DNA of 34,183 nt. Source: a virus. The stretch covers positions 1-34,183 of the IMG/VR virus record IMGVR_UViG_3300002228_000012, one strand, 5' to 3'. The stretch's first letter is position 1. Each line of letters opens with the position of its first letter. A program made the translations under genes and the position numbers. The notes under the pieces are model-generated. The model had not been told where the DNA came from and made no database searches. It saw nothing but the letters and a program-made list of their open reading frames with translations. This document shows, piece by piece, positions 30,297 through 34,183 of this stretch.

Positions 30297-31100
30297 CTAC
30301 TCCAAAACCGTATGCACTGAGGCGCATCGGCAATTTATCGTATTCCCTGGACTTCCTGCCGGGTCGCCTGGGTACATCAGCGCTTCAGTCTTGCCGAATA
30401 GACCGGGAACCATGAAAGGCGCGTCCATAGCGACTTGAACGCCATTCATTTCGCGATGACTGAACTCCGATATTGTCGGCTCCAGGAAATCGCGCGTGCG
30501 GTGATCTTCTACCGACACCCATTCCTTCACCAATTGCAGCCCTGTAGCCTTGGCGGCATGATGTGCGCCATAGTTGGCCGCGTTGTGTGTTTCCGTCCGG
30601 GCTATAGTGTGAGCCCTCACACGGGCGATGCGTGGCGACGTTTGCCGGATTGCCTTGGCTATCTTTTCCAGGCTGTCGCCATTCTCTTGGCCGTTGGCGA
30701 TGATCCGCATAACGTGGTCGCGCGTTGTCTCGTTAATGGCGGTTATGCGCCGCCGTATCATTTCCGCCGCGATAAACTCCGCAGCCAACCGGGCAAAGAA
30801 CTCCGCAAAGCCCTTTTGTTCCATCGTAAGCGTTGCATTTTTGCCCCGGTCCAGAATGCGCGCGCCGAATGTGGCGATGGATTGCCCCGCTACCGTGCGC
30901 ATTGTTGCCGTCAACCTCGCCTCGCTGCCGTCTGGCAGTTGCGGCAACCCGCGGCCTATTTCGTATTGATCCGCCATCGCCTGCATGGTCCGGTTGATTT
31001 CACTGGCAATGCGCGAGCGGTTGGCCTTGGTCAGTGCATCAATCAGCTTCTCTTGCCTAGCGGCCTCTTCCGCAGGCGTGCCGCCAAGCAACACCTTCAC
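30297..31100 (-). CDS. Head morphogenesis protein, Mu gpF-like
   Basis: A 267-residue protein starting at GTG 31100 (GTGA overlap with the portal stop). The C-terminal half carries the family pattern: RVRAHTIARTETHNAANYG, LVKEWVSVEDHRTRDF, SHREMNGVQVAMDAPFMVPG, LMYPGDPAGSPGNTINCRCA. The N-terminal half is helical. Members are minor head proteins present in few copies, ejected or acting in head assembly. Order after the portal is standard. Confidence 0.92.
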   Translation of the reverse strand: MKVLLGGTPAEEAARQEKLIDALTKANRSRIASEINRTMQAMADQYEIGRGLPQLPDGSEARLTATMRTVAGQSIATFGARILDRGKNATLTMEQKGFAEFFARLAAEFIAAEMIRRRITAINETTRDHVMRIIANGQENGDSLEKIAKAIRQTSPRIARVRAHTIARTETHNAANYGAHHAAKATGLQLVKEWVSVEDHRTRDFLEPTISEFSHREMNGVQVAMDAPFMVPGLFGKTEALMYPGDPAGSPGNTINCRCASVHTVLE

Positions 31101-32332
31101 TTCAGATCAAGCCCATAGGCCAAGGCGGTCAGGTCTGACTTGCTCAACGCGGGCTCTGGCGCAACCGGCGCGGCTGGCTTTGTCGGCAGCACATTGCCAT
31201 CGGGCAACGGCTCATAACCCTTAATCAGCCGCCGCTCGTTTATGGTCAGGTCCATAGACTTATCTGCCATATCCCAAAGCACGCGCTTCTTTTCCGCAAT
31301 CGCCGGAACGTGGTCATAGTCCGGCTTGATCTCCAGCCCGCCGAAAGCCTCGCCTAGTGAGTTGGTCCAGTTGTCCGCCACACGCTCCACTAGCGGGATT
31401 ACCGTATCCTCCCAGAACGCCAGCCGGGCTTCCTGGTAGTTGGAGTATGTGTTGTCGCCAGGGATGCCCATAAGCTGGGCAGGGACGCCAAACGCCAGCG
31501 ACACATCACGCGCAGCGCTGTATTTGGTCTCTAGTATCTCCATGTCTTTAGGGCTCATGCCCATCGCCTGCCACGACACGCCGCCTTCAAGCAGCATCGG
31601 ACGGCCCGCATTCTTTGCGCCCTGATATTGGTCTTCCATCTGGGCTTTCAGCCGGTTGTAGTTGTCATCTGAAAGCGGCGTTTCTGAGACGAGCGCGCCG
31701 GATGGTCTGGCGCTGTTTTGCAAGAGCGCTTGCATAAGGCTCATGCTTTCGTTGTGCTGATCAACCGAATATGCCCCGGCTTCAATCGGGCTCATACCGT
31801 ACCAGTCGTTGATCGGGTTAAAGAGCCGGGTGTGATGTAGATCACCCTTGCCAGTGATTGGGTCCGCCACAAAATCGCGATACTTGCCATTGCCGACGCT
31901 GTAGCGGAACGTCATTTCTCCGCCCTTGCTCGGCGGTATGATTTTCATCCGGTCAGGCCGAAGCGTGTAAATTTCCCGCGGCTCATTGCGGATAGTCACG
32001 CGCTCCTCGTACTCATTGCCGCTAATCAGCAGGAAGCCAATCTTTGCCTGGATGTATTCAGCCTGCCCCTGTTGCGGGTTTGGCTTTGCTATCAGGTCAA
32101 GCAATGGGCTTTCGGTAAGCTCTGCCTTCCCTCGCCACGCCATCCAACGCACGCTTGAAACTGCCTCGGCCACGCGGTTGATTGCCTGATAGGCAACCAC
32201 GTTCCGCATGTAGGCTTCTTCTGCGAACGCCTTATAGTCCTTTGGCGACCATACCGGCTGGCCTGGGTTGAGTATGTGCAGCGATGCAACCGCGCTCTCT
32301 TTGCGCGATAGCCAGCGGTCCCAAAACGCCAT
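31097..32332 (-). CDS. Portal protein, HK97 family
   Basis: A 411-residue protein. Features include AYMRNVVAYQAINRVAEAVSSVRWMAW, SPLLDLIAKPNPQQGQAEYIQ, FLLISGNEYEERV, LRPDRMKIIP, LFNPINDWYGMSPIEAG and later FGVPAQLMGIPGDNTYSNYQEA, all typical of the HK97-type portal family. It forms the dodecameric DNA channel at one vertex. Start ATG 32332 shares a base with the terminase stop (TAATG). Confidence 0.95.
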   Translation of the reverse strand: MAFWDRWLSRKESAVASLHILNPGQPVWSPKDYKAFAEEAYMRNVVAYQAINRVAEAVSSVRWMAWRGKAELTESPLLDLIAKPNPQQGQAEYIQAKIGFLLISGNEYEERVTIRNEPREIYTLRPDRMKIIPPSKGGEMTFRYSVGNGKYRDFVADPITGKGDLHHTRLFNPINDWYGMSPIEAGAYSVDQHNESMSLMQALLQNSARPSGALVSETPLSDDNYNRLKAQMEDQYQGAKNAGRPMLLEGGVSWQAMGMSPKDMEILETKYSAARDVSLAFGVPAQLMGIPGDNTYSNYQEARLAFWEDTVIPLVERVADNWTNSLGEAFGGLEIKPDYDHVPAIAEKKRVLWDMADKSMDLTINERRLIKGYEPLPDGNVLPTKPAAPVAPEPALSKSDLTALAYGLDLK

Positions 32333-33819
32333 TATAGCGACCTGATCCGTGGCGCGGCTGGGAACGCCAGGAAATCGTCGATAGCATCCATTAGCGGGTC
32401 AACCTGATCATCAAAGCCGCTGCCTAGGCCGTCGAACATCTGTAGCTCGCTCCTTAGCGCTGGCGTGTATTCAGCATTCGCAGGCAACATCACTTGCCCG
32501 GTTGCTATCCATGGGGCTGCGTCAAGCCCGCGGGTGTATTTATCTTTGCCGCGTTGAATGCCAATCATCGGCAAGCCCTTGCGGCGTAGCGTCTGGATTA
32601 GGCCGGTGCCTGAAACCTTATCCTCTACCTTAAACCCATGCGGACGCTTGAAACGGTGCTTTTCCCAGAAGGCAACGGCCATCCGCTCCAACTCTGGCGC
32701 TTCCCATTTGCCGCGCAATTGGTCCATTAGCGCGATGCGATGCCCGGCACGGCCCCATAGTTGGAACACGCTCCAATCGTTGCGCTCGCCCGTCTTTTGT
32801 GCGGTATCCGCATAGATGCAATATTCACTGCATTCGGGCGGCCCATTGTACCACTCGATCCCGGCCATATCGAACAGCGCGCCTTCAATGCTCACGGGCC
32901 GCTGCATGTATTGGCTGGCGAACGTGTAAGCGTCTGCCCTCAATATCTCGATTTCCGATAGGGTGTGCTTTGCGGGCCATAGCGGGCCATCCGGCAAATC
33001 ATGCTCTATCGGTATGCCATGCGTCCAATCAGGCGGGTATTCATGCCCCGCGGTTATCTCTACCGGCAAATCCAGATGATGCCACTTGTCGCCTGATCCG
33101 CCGTGCAATAGGTGGCCTGCAAAATCGTCGTTGTGTAGTCTCTGCATGATGACGATGATCGGCACGCCGTCATGCGCCAACCGGCTGCGGAATGTATTCG
33201 TTGCCCTCTGGTTAACCGCGGCCCGCCGTGTTGGCGAAAAAGCGTCATCCGGCTTTAACGGATCGTCGATAATCAGCGCGCCGGTGAATTTGCCCGGTGC
33301 CATAAGGCCAGCCCTGAATCCGGTAATTGGACCGCCCGCCGCCTTGGCCAGCAGCCCGCCGCCTGCTATTGTTTTCCATCGATCCTTGGCCGATGAATCC
33401 GCGGCTATGCCAAAGCCTGGGCTTAGTTCGGCGAATGCCTCGCTTTCCACTAGGTCTTTTATCTTGCTGCTATTTTCACGCGCCAGATCGTCTGAGAATG
33501 TGGCGTGAATAAACCGGCTTGCCGGGTTAATCTGAAACCCCTTAGCGATGAACGCCACAACCGCCAATTCTGTTTTGGTGTACCCAGGAGGGACCGTAAT
33601 CAACAGCCGGGTTATGTCGCCGGTCAACACACGATCAAGAGTTTCGCCAATCAGCCTATGGTGCGGCCCTTCGATAAACGCCATCCGCTCCCGGTCATAA
33701 AAGAACCACTTCGCGAAGTCTAACAGCGGGCCTTCTGGTTTAAGCGTCGTCGCCTTCTTGTGCGCTTCCAGTGAGGCCAAGAAGTGCCGGATCGACGCCA
33801 AGTCTGGTTGCTTGCTCAA
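32332..33819 (-). CDS. terL: Terminase large subunit
   Basis: Up to 495 residues. Walker A is VPPGYTKTE (residues 76-84 from the first start) and Walker B ALIIDDP (181-187). A QRLHNDD segment follows, and the C-terminal nuclease begins at CIYADTAQ with its first aspartate at 338. It packages DNA into proheads and cuts concatemers. The start is uncertain: no ATG occurs before the conserved region, and TTG 33819 gives an 80-base overlap with the small subunit gene. Later TTG codons (33801, 33780) are alternatives. Confidence 0.95.
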   Translation of the reverse strand: MSKQPDLASIRHFLASLEAHKKATTLKPEGPLLDFAKWFFYDRERMAFIEGPHHRLIGETLDRVLTGDITRLLITVPPGYTKTELAVVAFIAKGFQINPASRFIHATFSDDLARENSSKIKDLVESEAFAELSPGFGIAADSSAKDRWKTIAGGGLLAKAAGGPITGFRAGLMAPGKFTGALIIDDPLKPDDAFSPTRRAAVNQRATNTFRSRLAHDGVPIIVIMQRLHNDDFAGHLLHGGSGDKWHHLDLPVEITAGHEYPPDWTHGIPIEHDLPDGPLWPAKHTLSEIEILRADAYTFASQYMQRPVSIEGALFDMAGIEWYNGPPECSEYCIYADTAQKTGERNDWSVFQLWGRAGHRIALMDQLRGKWEAPELERMAVAFWEKHRFKRPHGFKVEDKVSGTGLIQTLRRKGLPMIGIQRGKDKYTRGLDAAPWIATGQVMLPANAEYTPALRSELQMFDGLGSGFDDQVDPLMDAIDDFLAFPAAPRIRSL

Positions 33820-34183
33820 TCAGGGATTCCTTGGTAGCGCCTATCGTTTCGCCGTTGGAAGTGATATCCTGCTTGTCGGTAAGGCCAAGATCACGGGCGA
33901 TGATGGCATGGTTCAACAGCCCAGCCGATGCGCCCTCAAACTTCTGTTGCCGGATGATCTCTGCTATCTTTGCACAGATATCAATAAAACCATCCCGCGC
34001 GCCGTAATTCAGCCAACCTTGGTGACTAATATCTAGGAAGGTTTGCAGCCCCGAAAGCGTCATTGCCCGAATCTTTGGCACGTAAACTATTTCAGGCTCG
34101 CCCTTGTTTGCGGCAACCTTGGCTTCATAAAGCGGGTTATCCTCCACCCACTCGAAATACTCAACAGCGGCGGACCATAGCGC
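33740..34183 (-). CDS. terS: Terminase small subunit (5' partial)
   Basis: The frame is open to the right edge of the window, giving at least 147 residues. The extra 12 codons before GTG 34147 (LWSAAVEYFEWV) continue a conserved start of gp3-like DNA-packaging proteins, so the gene begins outside. MTLSGLQTFLDISHQGWLNYG is the DNA-binding helix pair, followed by FIDICAKIAEIIRQQKFEGA and NHAIIARDLGLTDKQD. It recognises the packaging site and recruits the large subunit. Its end overlaps the large-subunit frame. Confidence 0.85.
   Translation of the reverse strand, partial: ALWSAAVEYFEWVEDNPLYEAKVAANKGEPEIVYVPKIRAMTLSGLQTFLDISHQGWLNYGARDGFIDICAKIAEIIRQQKFEGASAGLLNHAIIARDLGLTDKQDITSNGETIGATKESLIEQATRLGVDPALLGLTGSAQEGDDA

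Overview
This window is most of the genome of a tailed bacteriophage with a siphovirus layout and an HK97-type head. It carries terminase, an HK97-type portal, a Mu F-like head protein, an HK97 protease, a major capsid protein, connector and tail-completion genes, a TP901-1-like major tail protein, a frameshifted tail chaperone, a tape measure and tail-tip/spike genes. The host is probably an alphaproteobacterium. Two early genes belong to families typical of that class: a GcrA-like cell-cycle regulator (3297-3692) and a GapR/DUF2312 nucleoid protein (9862-10101). Both ends of the window cut genes (one ends at 165 on the left, the small terminase runs off the right end), so the genome is incomplete. 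No integrase, endolysin, DNA polymerase, primase or helicase is visible.

Layout. (1) 1-5869, rightward: a tightly packed early operon with a winged-helix protein, a Rad52-like annealase, a coiled-coil protein, a DGQHRL-motif protein, GcrA, small unknowns and SSB, closed by a strong intrinsic terminator. (2) 5909-7183, leftward: seven very small genes starting with a ribbon-helix-helix regulator. Six successive gene junctions carry nearly the same AAGGGGAGTGAGTGA-like sequence. (3) 7184-7285: a divergent promoter region with an operator-like repeat between the rightward -35 and -10. (4) 7286-10301, rightward: overlapping small accessory genes (zinc-binding, membrane and unknown), a candidate structured RNA at 9721-9801, GapR and a membrane protein. 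(5) 34183-10375, leftward: the late operon, running from terminase through head, connector, tail tube, tape measure, tail tip and spikes to a lipoprotein and a membrane-anchored coiled-coil protein.

The main anomaly is a tandem duplication of 2135 bp (24999-27133 and 27134-29268) inside the head module. It leaves one intact major capsid gene, one intact two-domain methyltransferase gene, two copies of a small head gene and its terminator, and an in-frame chimera. The chimera joins the first 222 residues of the methyltransferase to the capsid protein from its residue 127, close to where the HK97 delta domain is expected to be removed. The two copies differ at roughly 40 positions by eye. The differences cluster in the methyltransferase part and are mostly synonymous, so this is not an exact assembly repeat. 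A chimera of co-occurring strains cannot be excluded from sequence alone.

No stretch longer than about 150 bases lacks a gene. The longer gaps (5260-5374, 5807-5908, 7184-7285, 9709-9861, 10753-10878 and 25665-25769 with its duplicate) are described as leader, terminator, promoter, candidate RNA, regulatory site and terminator.
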